The notes under the pieces: generated by a model | The model's database searches: none | Told to the model about the DNA's origin: nothing | What the model saw: only the letters and a program-made list of their open reading frames with translations | Made by a program: the position numbers and the translations under genes | Part shown: one piece after another, positions 1 to 6,289 of the stretch | Layout: each line of letters begins with the position of its first letter | Numbering within the stretch: the first letter of the stretch is position 1 | Assembly: GCA_028707375.1 (NCBI GenBank) | Contig: JAQWCB010000036.1 | Coordinates: 1 to 7,753, forward strand | Source: Bacilli bacterium | GTDB lineage: Bacteria > Bacillota_I > Bacilli_A > RFN20 > CAG-288 | Direction of reading: 5' to 3' | Length of the DNA: 7,753 bases

Positions 1-149
1 AACTTGCAGGTATCAAAAATGTTTACTCTAAGGTCTATGGCTCGCGCACATCAATAAATGTTATTAAAGCGACAGCTGATGGCTTAGGTCAATTAAAAAC
101 CAAAAAGGTTGTTGAGCAAGCTCAAGAAGCGAAAAAGGAGGAAAAATAA
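1..149 (+). CDS. rpsE: 30S ribosomal protein S5, C-terminal fragment (5' end outside window)
   Basis: The open frame starts at base 3 and gives 48 residues before TAA at 147-149. The stretch [19 protein letters not shown] is the characteristic C-terminal domain of S5, where the GSR..N.. region packs on the 30S subunit near the S4/S8 contact. S5 helps keep translation accurate and, with S4, lines the mRNA entry side. A charged Lys/Glu-rich tail follows the conserved core. The stop overlaps the rplO start as TAATG, and the rplO Shine-Dalgarno lies within the last codons of this gene, so the two are probably translationally coupled. The usual downstream neighbour rpmD is missing. Identity is secure; only the length and start cannot be judged. 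Confidence 0.96.
   Translation, partial: LAGIKNVYSKVYGSRTSINVIKATADGLGQLKTKKVVEQAQEAKKEEK
136..141 (+). promoter_or_regulatory. Ribosome binding site for rplO inside the rpsE 3' end
   Basis: A full AGGAGG at 136-141 lies 7 nt before the rplO ATG at 149. It sits inside the closing Lys/Glu codons of rpsE, so the S5 tail sequence also serves as the initiation signal for L15. It fixes the rplO start. Confidence 0.85.
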
Positions 150-580
150 TGAAGTTATCTGAATTAAAAATCCCCGAAGGTTCTAGATCGAACAGCATGC
201 GTGTTGGTCGTGGCCTTGGCTGCGGTAAAGGTAAGACTTCTGGTCGTGGTCAAAAAGGTGCTGGTGCCCGTTCTGGTGCCGCTACTCGTCCTGGCTTCGA
301 AGGTGGTCAAAATCCTTTGTATAGAAGAATCCCTAAGAGAGGATTCAAGAATGTCAATCGTAAAGAATTCGCCGTTATTAACCTTGACCAAATTGAAAAA
401 TTAGGTTTAGGTGAGGGTAGCGAAGTCGATTGCGCGCTCTTTATGAAAGATACCAAGAATGGCGTCAAAGTTCTTGGTGATGGCGAAATTAGTGTTAAGC
501 TAACGATTATCGCTGATGCCTTCTCGAAATCAGCTGTTGAAAAGATTGAGAAAGTTGGCGGAACCGCAAAGGTAAGATAG
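149..580 (+). CDS. rplO: 50S ribosomal protein L15
   Basis: This 143-residue protein has the usual length of bacterial L15. Residues 1-11 ([11 protein letters not shown]) are the standard N-terminus. Residues about 19-45 form the Gly/Arg/Lys-rich extension ([19 protein letters not shown]) that threads into 23S rRNA, followed by the [18 protein letters not shown] motif at 49-66. The C-terminal half (about 70-143) is the globular domain, ending in VGGTAKVR. L15 is a late-assembly protein of the large subunit. The start is set by AGGAGG 7 nt upstream and by overlap with the rpsE stop. The following secY start is 1 nt after the TAG stop, the conserved L15-SecY pairing of the spc operon. Nothing unusual is seen in the protein itself. 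Confidence 0.98.
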   Translation: MKLSELKIPEGSRSNSMRVGRGLGCGKGKTSGRGQKGAGARSGAATRPGFEGGQNPLYRRIPKRGFKNVNRKEFAVINLDQIEKLGLGEGSEVDCALFMKDTKNGVKVLGDGEISVKLTIIADAFSKSAVEKIEKVGGTAKVR

Positions 581-581
581 T

Positions 582-1934
582 ATGAAAAAGTTGTCAGCAA
601 TACTCCACTCCAAAGATGTTTTAAATCGCATATTATTCACATTGGCTATATTCCTTATTTTCCGTATTGGCTCTGCCATTACGGTTCCGGGAGTTCAGGT
701 CAGTGAATCAGCGTTTTCTTCTGGCGATATATTAAGTTTAATGAACTTAATGGGTGGTGGTGCGCTACAGTCTTTTTCATTATTTGCGCTCGGAATTTCA
801 CCGTATATTACGTCACAAATTATTATTCAATTACTGCAGACTGATGTCTTACCGACGTTGACTGAACTTTCCAAAGAGGGTGAATCAGGCCGAAAGAGAA
901 TCGAAATGACCACGCGTTATTTGACTATTCTTCTCGGTGCTGTTCAAGCTTACGGAGTTATTGTTACTATGCAGAATTCTCAAGGCTTAACTCTTCTTGA
1001 TGAATCAGCGTGGGGCTACATCAAAATTATTATTTATTTGTTAGCTGGAACCATGCTACTGATGTGGCTTGGTGATCAGATTACTGATAAGGGTATCGGC
1101 AATGGTATTTCAATGATTATCTTTGCGGGTATCGTGTCGGGGTTACCCCGTCAAATTATCGGAGCTTTCCAGTTGTACTTAGGCGAAAAAATCTTAACCG
1201 ATGACGCTTCGCTCATTCTTGAAGGTACTGTGCAATTAGCTGTATATGTGCTTGCCTATTTCTTAATTATCGTCTTGGTTACTTTTGTTGAAAAGTCCCA
1301 GCGAAAATTACCGGTATCGCACTCGGCTTCAAGTGCTTCGCTATCTTCGACAACTGCTCAGTCTAACTTCTTACCACTGAAGATTAACTCTTCCTCGGTT
1401 ATTCCTGTCATCTTTGCTTCGAGTTTATTGATGGCACCATCGATCTTAGTCAGTTTCATTGCCGGGAGCAATCCACCGCACTGGGCTGAAACGATGATCA
1501 ATGTCTTCAATTATCAAGCTTTGACGGAGATGCCTGGATATGGCGGTTCGGTGTGGTACATGCCGTGGGGACTAATTATTTATCTCTTACTGATAATCTT
1601 CTTCTCATTCTTCTATGCTAACCTTCAGGTTAATCCCGAGAAGATTGCGACGAATTTCCAGGAATCAGGTACCTATATTACTGGTCTTAGACCCGGAATG
1701 GAAACACAGAAGTACATCTCTAAAGTTCTTAATCGCATTACTTTCCTAGGCGCGATGGCTCTATCTGCTATTGCTGCTCTACCTGTTGTTTTGTCGCTGA
1801 CCAAAGTCGTTCCGCAATCGCTGGCTTTAGGTGGGACCGGAATGATTATCGTTGTTGGTGTTGCGATTGAAATCAATAGCCAGATCGAAGGATTGCTGGC
1901 GGGTAAAGACTATGAGAAAGGTGGTAATAGATAG
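582..1934 (+). CDS. secY: Protein translocase subunit SecY
   Basis: SecY forms the membrane pore through which Sec substrates are exported or inserted, together with SecE/SecG and driven by SecA or the ribosome. The 450-residue product is slightly longer than the usual roughly 430. Ten hydrophobic helices can be placed, roughly at 17-35, 70-88, 113-133, 147-165, 175-197, 214-235, 272-294, 328-348, 385-403 and 407-428. Recognisable motifs include FRIGSAITVPGV (27-38), FALGISPYITSQII (68-81), GIGNGIS (171-177), IPVIFASS (274-281) and TGLRPGMET (367-375), the last holding the C5-loop Arg important for SecA-driven transport. The odd part is the cytoplasmic loop between helices 6 and 7: residues 246-261 are half serine, without the basic residues commonly seen there. 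The Shine-Dalgarno is weak (AAAGG at 568-572), suggesting coupling to rplO translation. Confidence 0.97.
   Translation: MKKLSAILHSKDVLNRILFTLAIFLIFRIGSAITVPGVQVSESAFSSGDILSLMNLMGGGALQSFSLFALGISPYITSQIIIQLLQTDVLPTLTELSKEGESGRKRIEMTTRYLTILLGAVQAYGVIVTMQNSQGLTLLDESAWGYIKIIIYLLAGTMLLMWLGDQITDKGIGNGISMIIFAGIVSGLPRQIIGAFQLYLGEKILTDDASLILEGTVQLAVYVLAYFLIIVLVTFVEKSQRKLPVSHSASSASLSSTTAQSNFLPLKINSSSVIPVIFASSLLMAPSILVSFIAGSNPPHWAETMINVFNYQALTEMPGYGGSVWYMPWGLIIYLLLIIFFSFFYANLQVNPEKIATNFQESGTYITGLRPGMETQKYISKVLNRITFLGAMALSAIAALPVVLSLTKVVPQSLALGGTGMIIVVGVAIEINSQIEGLLAGKDYEKGGNR
1916..1925 (+). promoter_or_regulatory. Ribosome binding site for adk within the secY 3' end
   Basis: GAAAGGTGGT at 1916-1925 lies inside the last secY codons, about 11 nt before the adk ATG at 1937. 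It matches the anti-Shine-Dalgarno sequence reasonably (AAAGGTGG) and supports the chosen adk start and coupling to secY. Confidence 0.65.
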
Positions 1935-1936
1935 TT

Positions 1937-2599
1937 ATGAATAAGCAAAAATTGAATATTATTCTTATGGGTCCTCCGGGTGCGGGCAAAGGCACGCAGT
2001 CGGAACTCATTGTTAAAAAATATGGTATTAAGCACATATCGACAGGGGATATGTTTCGGGAAGCGATTTCCAACAAGACTCCTGTCGGTCTTCAGGCTGA
2101 AGACTACATCACCAAGGGACTTTTAGTCCCCGATGCTGTCGTCATCGCTTTAGTTAAAGAGAGGCTTTCAAAAGATGATTGCGCACACGGATATCTCCTT
2201 GATGGATTTCCACGCACGATTGCTCAGGCGGAGGCTTTGGAAAAACTAAGCATAGAGATTGGGCGACCTCTCAATAAGGTCATCAACATCAATGTCGATG
2301 CGGAAGTGCTTATTAAACGAATCGTTGCACGTCGGGTTTGTCCTAAGTGTGGAGCAAGTTACAACCTTGATTTCAAAAAACCTTCGAAAGATGGTATTTG
2401 TGACAATTGCGGTACGGAACTTATCCAGCGAAAGGATGACACGCGCGAAAGCTTCTCAACGAGACTTGAGGCCTACAATCAGTCAACTAAACCTTTAATT
2501 GATTTTTATCAAAAGAAGGGTATCTTGACTAATGTTGATGGACTTCAGGATATTGATGGAGTATTTGCGGAGGTTTCTTCCGCGATAGAAGGCAAATAA
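1937..2599 (+). CDS. adk: Adenylate kinase, zinc-binding long-lid type
   Basis: Adenylate kinase interconverts ATP + AMP and 2 ADP in the cytoplasm and sets the adenylate balance. At 220 residues it is a long-lid form. The P-loop GPPGAGKGT is at residues 12-20, the AMP-binding segment STGDMFR at 35-41, and the nucleotide-binding LLDGFPRT at 87-94. The lid carries CPKC at 135-138 and CDNC at 155-158, a four-cysteine zinc site typical of Gram-positive enzymes, followed by the conserved QRKDDTRESF (164-173). All key arginines appear present. It lies 2 nt after the secY stop and shares TAATG with map. The secY-adk-map order is the common Bacillota arrangement. No anomalies are seen. Confidence 0.98.
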   Translation: MNKQKLNIILMGPPGAGKGTQSELIVKKYGIKHISTGDMFREAISNKTPVGLQAEDYITKGLLVPDAVVIALVKERLSKDDCAHGYLLDGFPRTIAQAEALEKLSIEIGRPLNKVININVDAEVLIKRIVARRVCPKCGASYNLDFKKPSKDGICDNCGTELIQRKDDTRESFSTRLEAYNQSTKPLIDFYQKKGILTNVDGLQDIDGVFAEVSSAIEGK

Positions 2600-3384
2600 T
2601 GATTATTATTAAAAGCGATTTCGAAATTAAGAAAATGCAAGAGGCTGGCGCTTTACTCGGCGAAGTCTTCGATTTATTGGCTAAGGATATCAAGCCAGGG
2701 GTAACAACCGCTGCTCTTGATAAACTCGCTGAAAAATACTTGCACCAAAGAGGTTGTGTCCCCTCGTTTAAAGGATACGGAGATTTTCCAGGCTCGATCT
2801 GTGCCTCTGTTAATGAGTGTCTAATTCACGGTATCCCCTCTAAGAAAAAAGTTCTTAAGGAAGGTGATATCATTTCGATAGACATGGGGAATATCTACCA
2901 CGGTTATCAAGGTGATGCCGCTCGAACCTTCGCGGTTGGAAATATATCACCAGAAGCGCAACGCTTAATTGAGTGTACTGAAAAGTGTTTCTATGAAGCC
3001 TTTAAAGTTGCAAAACCTGGCGTGCACTTATCCGACTTGTCCTATCAAATTTCTCGCGTAGCAGCCGAATATGGCTATACTACAACCAAGGAGTATGGTG
3101 GACATGGAATCGGACGCGAGATGCATGAAGATCCATTCATCTATAATTATGGGACACCGGGACACGGACCTCTATTGAGAAAAGGAATGTGTATTGCGGT
3201 GGAGCCGATGATTCATCAAGGGGCTGAGGATATCACTCAGTTAGATGATGGTTGGGGTGTGGTCTCTTCTGATGGCAAATTAACATGTCATTATGAAAAT
3301 ACTATTTATATCGATGATGAAGGTGCGAAGATCACTACCATCGATAAAAATGTGAAAGGACACATACTAAATGTCGAGAGATAA
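2599..3384 (+). CDS. map: Type I methionine aminopeptidase
   Basis: This enzyme removes the initiator methionine from nascent proteins after deformylation, acting at the ribosome exit. The 261-residue length fits the short bacterial type I class with no N-terminal extension. The pita-bread fold metal ligands are all visible: D95 (in SIDMG), D106 (in GDAART), H169 (in YGGHGIG), E202 (in VEPM) and E233 (in HYENT). The substrate-binding histidines H77 (LIHGIP) and H176 (MHEDP) are also present. The ATG overlaps the adk stop (TAATG), with a modest GAAGG upstream at 2588-2592. The 3' end overlaps infA by 14 nt in another frame, which implies coupled translation. The C-terminal tail after about residue 248 is poorly conserved in the family, so using it to host the infA start should cost little. 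Confidence 0.98.
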   Translation: MIIIKSDFEIKKMQEAGALLGEVFDLLAKDIKPGVTTAALDKLAEKYLHQRGCVPSFKGYGDFPGSICASVNECLIHGIPSKKKVLKEGDIISIDMGNIYHGYQGDAARTFAVGNISPEAQRLIECTEKCFYEAFKVAKPGVHLSDLSYQISRVAAEYGYTTTKEYGGHGIGREMHEDPFIYNYGTPGHGPLLRKGMCIAVEPMIHQGAEDITQLDDGWGVVSSDGKLTCHYENTIYIDDEGAKITTIDKNVKGHILNVER

Positions 3385-3589
3385 TTTCATTGTCGTCGAA
3401 GCGGTTGTCGTTGATGCATTGCCAAAGACAACCTTTAATGTGAAGTTAGAAAATGGAACAGTAATCAGGGCTACCGTTTCCGGTAAAATGCGCATGCACA
3501 AGATCCGTATTTTACCGGGTGATCATGTTACTGTTGAGCTCTCTCCTTATGACTTAACACGGGGCCGTATTACGTATCGTAAAAAATAA
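3371..3589 (+). CDS. infA: Translation initiation factor IF-1
   Basis: IF-1 binds the 30S A site during initiation and works with IF-2 and IF-3. The 72-residue length is exactly typical, and the whole protein is one OB-fold. Recognisable stretches are [22 protein letters not shown] (about 8-29), the [15 protein letters not shown] segment (37-51) and the C-terminal [12 protein letters not shown] (61-72). The start is placed at the ATG inside the map 3' end because the N-terminus then matches the family, and AAAGGA at 3356-3361 lies 9 nt upstream. It is followed by rpmJ after a 28-nt gap, as in other Bacillota. Confidence 0.97.
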   Translation: MSRDNFIVVEAVVVDALPKTTFNVKLENGTVIRATVSGKMRMHKIRILPGDHVTVELSPYDLTRGRITYRKK

Positions 3590-3617
3590 AAGTAACTGAT
3601 ATTAGGAGGTACTTATT

Positions 3618-3731
3618 ATGAAAGTTAGACCATCAGTAAAACCAATCTGCGACAAGTGCAGAGTTATTAAAAGAAAGGGCCGAGTCATGGTAATTTGCTC
3701 AAATCCCAAACACAAGCAAAGACAAGGCTAA
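3618..3731 (+). CDS. rpmJ: 50S ribosomal protein L36, zinc-ribbon form
   Basis: This short gene encodes 37 residues, the standard L36 length, beginning [14 protein letters not shown] and ending KHKQRQG. It has the zinc-binding set C11, C14, C27 and H32, so it is the ancestral zinc-binding (C+) version. L36 is a small late-assembling large-subunit protein. AGGAGGT at 3604-3610 is 7 nt before the ATG, one of the best ribosome binding sites in the window. Its place between infA and rpsM is the universally common location. It is too short for ordinary ORF length cut-offs and is easily missed. Confidence 0.97.
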   Translation: MKVRPSVKPICDKCRVIKRKGRVMVICSNPKHKQRQG

Positions 3732-3750
3732 CAGGAGGAAGGTTAAATAA

Positions 3751-4131
3751 ATGGCAAGAATTGCAGGAATTGATATTCCTAATCAAAAAGTAGTTTTATA
3801 CGCATTGACATACATTCACGGTGTGGGCGTATATACTGCGAAGAAAATTTGTGAAGACGCAAAGGTTGACGAAACAAAGAGAGTAAAAGATCTCTCCGAA
3901 GCTGAATTGACAGCCATAAGAAATCAATTGGCAAATGGTAAATATAAAGTTGAGGGTGATCTTCGACGCGACACTCGCTTGAATATTAAACGTTTGATGG
4001 AAATTGGTTGCTATCGTGGCATAAGACATAGAAAAAATCTCCCGTGCCGTGGGCAGCACACTAAAAATAATGCGCGCACATGTAAGGGACCTAAGAAGAC
4101 TGTTGCTAACAAAAAGGCAGCGGGTATTTAA
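3751..4131 (+). CDS. rpsM: 30S ribosomal protein S13
   Basis: S13 sits on the head of the 30S subunit, contacts the P-site tRNA and forms intersubunit bridges with the 50S. The 126-residue product begins [13 protein letters not shown], standard for the family, with the LTYIHGVG turn at 19-26. The basic C-terminal part carries [17 protein letters not shown] (about 86-103) and a Lys-rich tail that reaches toward the tRNA. AGGAGG at 3733-3738 lies 12 nt from the ATG, slightly long, but no other in-frame start fits the conserved N-terminus. The rpsM-rpsK-rpoA-rplQ order is the alpha operon; rpsD is not part of it here. Confidence 0.97.
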   Translation: MARIAGIDIPNQKVVLYALTYIHGVGVYTAKKICEDAKVDETKRVKDLSEAELTAIRNQLANGKYKVEGDLRRDTRLNIKRLMEIGCYRGIRHRKNLPCRGQHTKNNARTCKGPKKTVANKKAAGI

Positions 4132-4148
4132 GGAGAATATGAGAAATG
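4131..4148 (+). promoter_or_regulatory. rpsK ribosome binding site with a decoy ATG
   Basis: AGGAG at 4131-4135 is followed by two ATGs. The first, at 4139, is only 3 nt away and would encode the five-residue peptide MRNGK before TAA. The second, at 4146, is 10 nt away, is in another frame and opens rpsK. Spacing and protein homology favour 4146; the first ATG is probably too close to be used efficiently. Confidence 0.7.
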
Positions 4149-4553
4149 GCAAATAAAAATAATAAAGGCTCAAGGAAAATTGGCCGCAGTAAGAAACCTA
4201 AGCTTAATTTTACCAAGGGTGTTGCTCACATCCACTCTTCATTTAATAATACAATCATTTCAATAACTGATCCAGAAGGAAAGGTTATCGCTTGGGCATC
4301 AGCTGGAACCATTGGTTATACCGGTTCAAAAAAGTCGACACCCTTTGCTGCTCAGCTCGCTGGACAAAATGTTGCTAAGGCATGTATTGAACGTGGACTT
4401 AAAGCTGTTGATGTAGTTGTTAAGGGACCTGGTACAGGTCGTGAGTCTGCTTTGAGAGCTCTTCAAGCCACGGGCTTGCAAATTCTTTCAATCGCTGATG
4501 CGACACCTGTTCCGCACAATGGTTGCCGTCCGCCTAAACGTCCTAGAGGTTAA
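4146..4553 (+). CDS. rpsK: 30S ribosomal protein S11
   Basis: S11 lies on the 30S platform near the Shine-Dalgarno/anti-Shine-Dalgarno helix. The 135-residue product has the family's landmarks: [15 protein letters not shown] (28-42), [21 protein letters not shown] (50-70), [15 protein letters not shown] (92-106) and the near-invariant C-terminus [13 protein letters not shown] (123-135). The first 20 residues form a Lys/Arg/Asn-rich extension common in Gram-positive S11. The start at 4146 is chosen over an out-of-frame ATG at 4139. The gap to rpsM is 14 nt and to rpoA 20 nt, and rpoA has its own strong ribosome binding site. Confidence 0.97.
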   Translation: MANKNNKGSRKIGRSKKPKLNFTKGVAHIHSSFNNTIISITDPEGKVIAWASAGTIGYTGSKKSTPFAAQLAGQNVAKACIERGLKAVDVVVKGPGTGRESALRALQATGLQILSIADATPVPHNGCRPPKRPRG

Positions 4554-4573
4554 TAAATTAAGGAGGAAAGTAA

Positions 4574-5530
4574 ATGAAAGCTTTTCAAAATATTGAATTC
4601 GTTGAAAATGATTACGATTCTACTAAAAATTATGGAAAATTTGTCTTAGCTCCTCTTGAGAGAGGTTTTGGTATTACCATCGGTAACGCCATGCGGAGAG
4701 TACTTATTTCATCTATTCCCGGAGCTTCCGTTTTTGCAATTGAAGTAGAAGGTGCGCGCCACGAATTCTCAGCTCTTGAAGGAGTTGTTGAAGATGTTAC
4801 CGCCATCGTATTAAATTTAAAGGGACTCGTTCTAAAAATCGATTCGGAAGATGAGAAGTCAGTTCGAGTTATGTCAATCAATGTCAAAGGCCCTGCTACG
4901 GTAACGGCTGCGGATATTGATGTACCGAGTGATGTGGAAGTTGTCAATCCTGAACTTGTTATCGCTCACGTGGCTGAAGGGGGTCAACTCAATATGACTC
5001 TTCAGGCCAACAAAGGAAGAGGATATTTAACCAATGAGCAGAATAAGCAAGCCATTGAAAATTATTCAATCGGCGTTATTCCTGTCGATTCTAATTATTC
5101 TCCGATTATCAAAGTAAATTATACAACTGAGCCCACTCGTGTTGAGGATAACACCAACTATGATAAACTTATTCTCGAGGTTTGGACCAATGGGGCAATT
5201 ACTCCCCACGATGGAGTCGCTCTTGCCGCCAAGATCTTAATTGATCATTTGGAGAAGTTTGTAAATATTTCAGAATCGGCTAAAGATGTTGTAGTCTTTA
5301 ACGCTGAAGTTGAAAAACCTAAGGACAAATATGAAGATATGAGCATTGAAGAACTCGATTTCTCCGTGCGTTCATACAACTGTTTGAAGAGAGCTGCAAT
5401 TACAACTGTTAGTGAATTATGCAATAAGACGGAAGAAGAAATGATGAAGGTCAGAAATCTTGGTAAGAAATCACTAAAAGAAGTTAAAGACAAGCTTGCT
5501 GAGCTTGGCTTGAGCTTCCGTCAAAATTAA
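4574..5530 (+). CDS. rpoA: DNA-directed RNA polymerase alpha subunit
   Basis: The alpha dimer scaffolds assembly of beta and beta-prime and contacts promoter UP elements and activators. The product has 318 residues, normal for Bacillota. The N-terminal dimerisation domain (about 1-230) includes APLERGFGITIGNAMRR (26-42), the dimer-interface helix, and HDGVALAAKILIDHLEKF (212-229). A linker at about 235-255 (KPKDKYEDM) leads to the C-terminal DNA-binding domain (about 256-318). That domain has LDFSVRSYNCLKRA (261-274) and NLGKKSLKEV (295-304), with R266, N269, C270 and G297 at positions used for DNA contact in known alpha subunits. AGGAGG at 4561-4566 is 7 nt from the ATG. No truncation is seen, so UP-element recognition should be intact. 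Confidence 0.98.
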   Translation: MKAFQNIEFVENDYDSTKNYGKFVLAPLERGFGITIGNAMRRVLISSIPGASVFAIEVEGARHEFSALEGVVEDVTAIVLNLKGLVLKIDSEDEKSVRVMSINVKGPATVTAADIDVPSDVEVVNPELVIAHVAEGGQLNMTLQANKGRGYLTNEQNKQAIENYSIGVIPVDSNYSPIIKVNYTTEPTRVEDNTNYDKLILEVWTNGAITPHDGVALAAKILIDHLEKFVNISESAKDVVVFNAEVEKPKDKYEDMSIEELDFSVRSYNCLKRAAITTVSELCNKTEEEMMKVRNLGKKSLKEVKDKLAELGLSFRQN

Positions 5531-5541
5531 GGAGATAGAAA

Positions 5542-5946
5542 ATGAAAACTCAAGGTCGTAAGAATGTACATGGCAAAGGTGGAGTTCGCTTCAAGGCTGC
5601 CTATACTACTTCAAAAGATAAAGCGATGCTTCGCAATGTTGTCACTCAGCTTATCGTTTCAGAGAAAGTTGTGGTAACAGCTAAGGTTGCTAGCCAAATT
5701 TCTCCTTTGGCCGATCGACTAGTTACATATTCCAAAAAGGGAGATGTAGCGGCTAGAAGAGAAGCAAATAAATATGTTCGTCGTTTCTTTGTCGACAAGG
5801 AACAAAAGCAGACCGCTTTACAAAAATTATTTGATGAAATCGGTCCTCGCTACAAAGATCGCAATGGTGGTTACACTCGTGTTCTCAAAGTTGAGAATCG
5901 TCGCGGTGACAATGCCCCTATGTGCTTAGTTGCTTTTGTTAAATAA
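5542..5946 (+). CDS. rplQ: 50S ribosomal protein L17 with N-terminal extension
   Basis: L17 lies by the nascent-chain exit tunnel of the 50S subunit. The core is clear: KAMLRNVVTQLI (27-38), SPLADRLVTYSKKGDVAARREA (about 54-75), LFDEIGPRYKDRNGGYTRVLK (about 95-115) and RRGDNAPM (119-126). At 134 residues it exceeds the usual 115-120 for short bacterial L17. The extra length is mainly at the front: residues 1-17 are Gly/Lys/Arg-rich and precede the position where the family normally starts. The usual KLGR...HRKAMLRN entry motif reads KAAYTTSKDKAMLRN, losing the LGR and HR residues. AAGGAG at 5529-5534 supports the ATG at 5542, and no internal ATG would restore the shorter form. This is the last gene of the operon, followed by a terminator. 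Confidence 0.95.
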   Translation: MKTQGRKNVHGKGGVRFKAAYTTSKDKAMLRNVVTQLIVSEKVVVTAKVASQISPLADRLVTYSKKGDVAARREANKYVRRFFVDKEQKQTALQKLFDEIGPRYKDRNGGYTRVLKVENRRGDNAPMCLVAFVK

Positions 5947-5968
5947 GATATTTATTTAGATCAATAAT

Positions 5969-6014
5969 AAAAAGTCAGATTTAATTTCTTATTAAGATTG
6001 AATCTGACTTTTTT
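5969..6014 (+). terminator. Rho-independent terminator of the ribosomal operon, likely bidirectional
   Basis: GTCAGATT at 5974-5981 pairs with AATCTGAC at 6001-6008, extended by A-T pairs at the base. The 19-nt loop can form a small inner hairpin (CTT 5988-5990 with AAG 5994-5996). Six T residues at 6009-6014 follow on the + strand. The A run at 5969-5973 supplies a U tract on the - strand, so the element can also stop transcription arriving from the tRNA side. It starts 23 nt after the rplQ stop and marks the end of the superoperon. Confidence 0.9.
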
Positions 6015-6030
6015 AATGGCAAATTAGTTA

Positions 6031-6059
6031 AAATAAAAACCAGGGTTTTTCCCTGGTTT
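6031..6059 (-). terminator. Rho-independent terminator of the tRNA-Thr gene
   Basis: A perfect 9-bp inverted repeat (AAACCAGGG at 6037-6045, CCCTGGTTT at 6051-6059) encloses a 5-nt loop. Read on the - strand, it is followed by a T-rich tract (TTATTTT). It begins 11 nt beyond the tRNA CCA end. On the + strand no T tract follows, so it acts mainly on - strand transcripts, including any readthrough from the hydrolase gene. Confidence 0.88.
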
Positions 6060-6069
6060 AAGCGCATTA

Positions 6070-6143
6070 TGGTGCCGCATGGTCGAATCGAACGGCCGTC
6101 GGAGGTTTACGATACCTCTGTTCTACCACTGAACTAAGGCGGC
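6070..6143 (-). tRNA. tRNA-Thr (anticodon CGU)
   Basis: A 74-nt cloverleaf folds on the - strand with CCA encoded. The acceptor strands are GCCGCCT and ATGCGGC with discriminator A. The D arm is GTTC/GAAC with a 7-nt loop containing GG. The anticodon stem GAGGT/ACCTC is perfect, with loop ATCGTAA, giving anticodon CGU for ACG (Thr). The variable loop is 4 nt (CGAC), and the T arm GGCCG/CGACC carries the loop TTCGATT. U8, A14, G15-C48, G18G19, U54-A58 and G53-C61 are all present. Two mismatches stand out: C6 against U67 in the acceptor and C51 against A63 in the T stem. Position 32 is A rather than the usual pyrimidine. The gene has its own promoter and terminator, which argues for expression despite the mismatches. 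Confidence 0.88.
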
Positions 6144-6152
6144 GGCTTATTT

Positions 6153-6181
6153 ACTATACTAAATAAATGATTGATTGTAAA
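6153..6181 (-). promoter_or_regulatory. Sigma-70/SigA-type promoter of tRNA-Thr
   Basis: On the - strand, TTTACA (6181-6176) and TATAGT (6158-6153) are separated by exactly 17 bp. Each box differs from the TTGACA/TATAAT consensus by one base. The predicted start is the G at 6146, 6 nt after the -10 box and 3 nt before the mature tRNA end, so the leader would be only about 3 nt. This is the strongest promoter-like match I saw in the window. Confidence 0.8.
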
Positions 6182-6289
6182 TATCTAGCACTTATTATTT
6201 CTTTTCAATAGGTGATTTCGAATAAATAATAAAAGCGATTTATAAATCATTAGTAGAAAAATTTTGATTAATGTGAAAAAAACAAAAAA
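6182..6289. other. AT-rich spacer between tRNA promoter and hydrolase gene
   Basis: I see no gene and no convincing terminator here. A 12-bp palindrome, GATTTATAAATC, lies at 6237-6248. On the - strand it is followed by a T-rich stretch, but its stem is too short and AT-only to call. Transcription from the hydrolase gene may run through the tRNA and stop at the hairpins beyond it. Confidence 0.5.

Noticed and set aside
1300..1380. Possible double frameshift producing the SecY Ser-rich loop
   Set aside because: I translated the other two forward frames through the loop and neither gives the usual basic loop sequence. The flanks are in one frame and well conserved, so I keep it as an in-frame substitution.
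3796..4173. 125-residue open frame on the - strand across rpsM
   Set aside because: It is antisense to a fully convincing S13 gene, has no ribosome binding site I can see, and its product resembles no known protein. It is a shadow of the coding strand.
4630..4947. 105-residue - strand open frame inside rpoA
   Set aside because: It is antisense to the conserved RpoA N-terminal domain, with Ser/Thr-rich composition typical of reverse-frame shadows.
6237..6248. Perfect palindrome GATTTATAAATC as operator or hydrolase terminator
   Set aside because: It is 12 bp of nearly pure A/T in an A/T-rich spacer, with no second copy and no usable loop, so chance is an adequate explanation.
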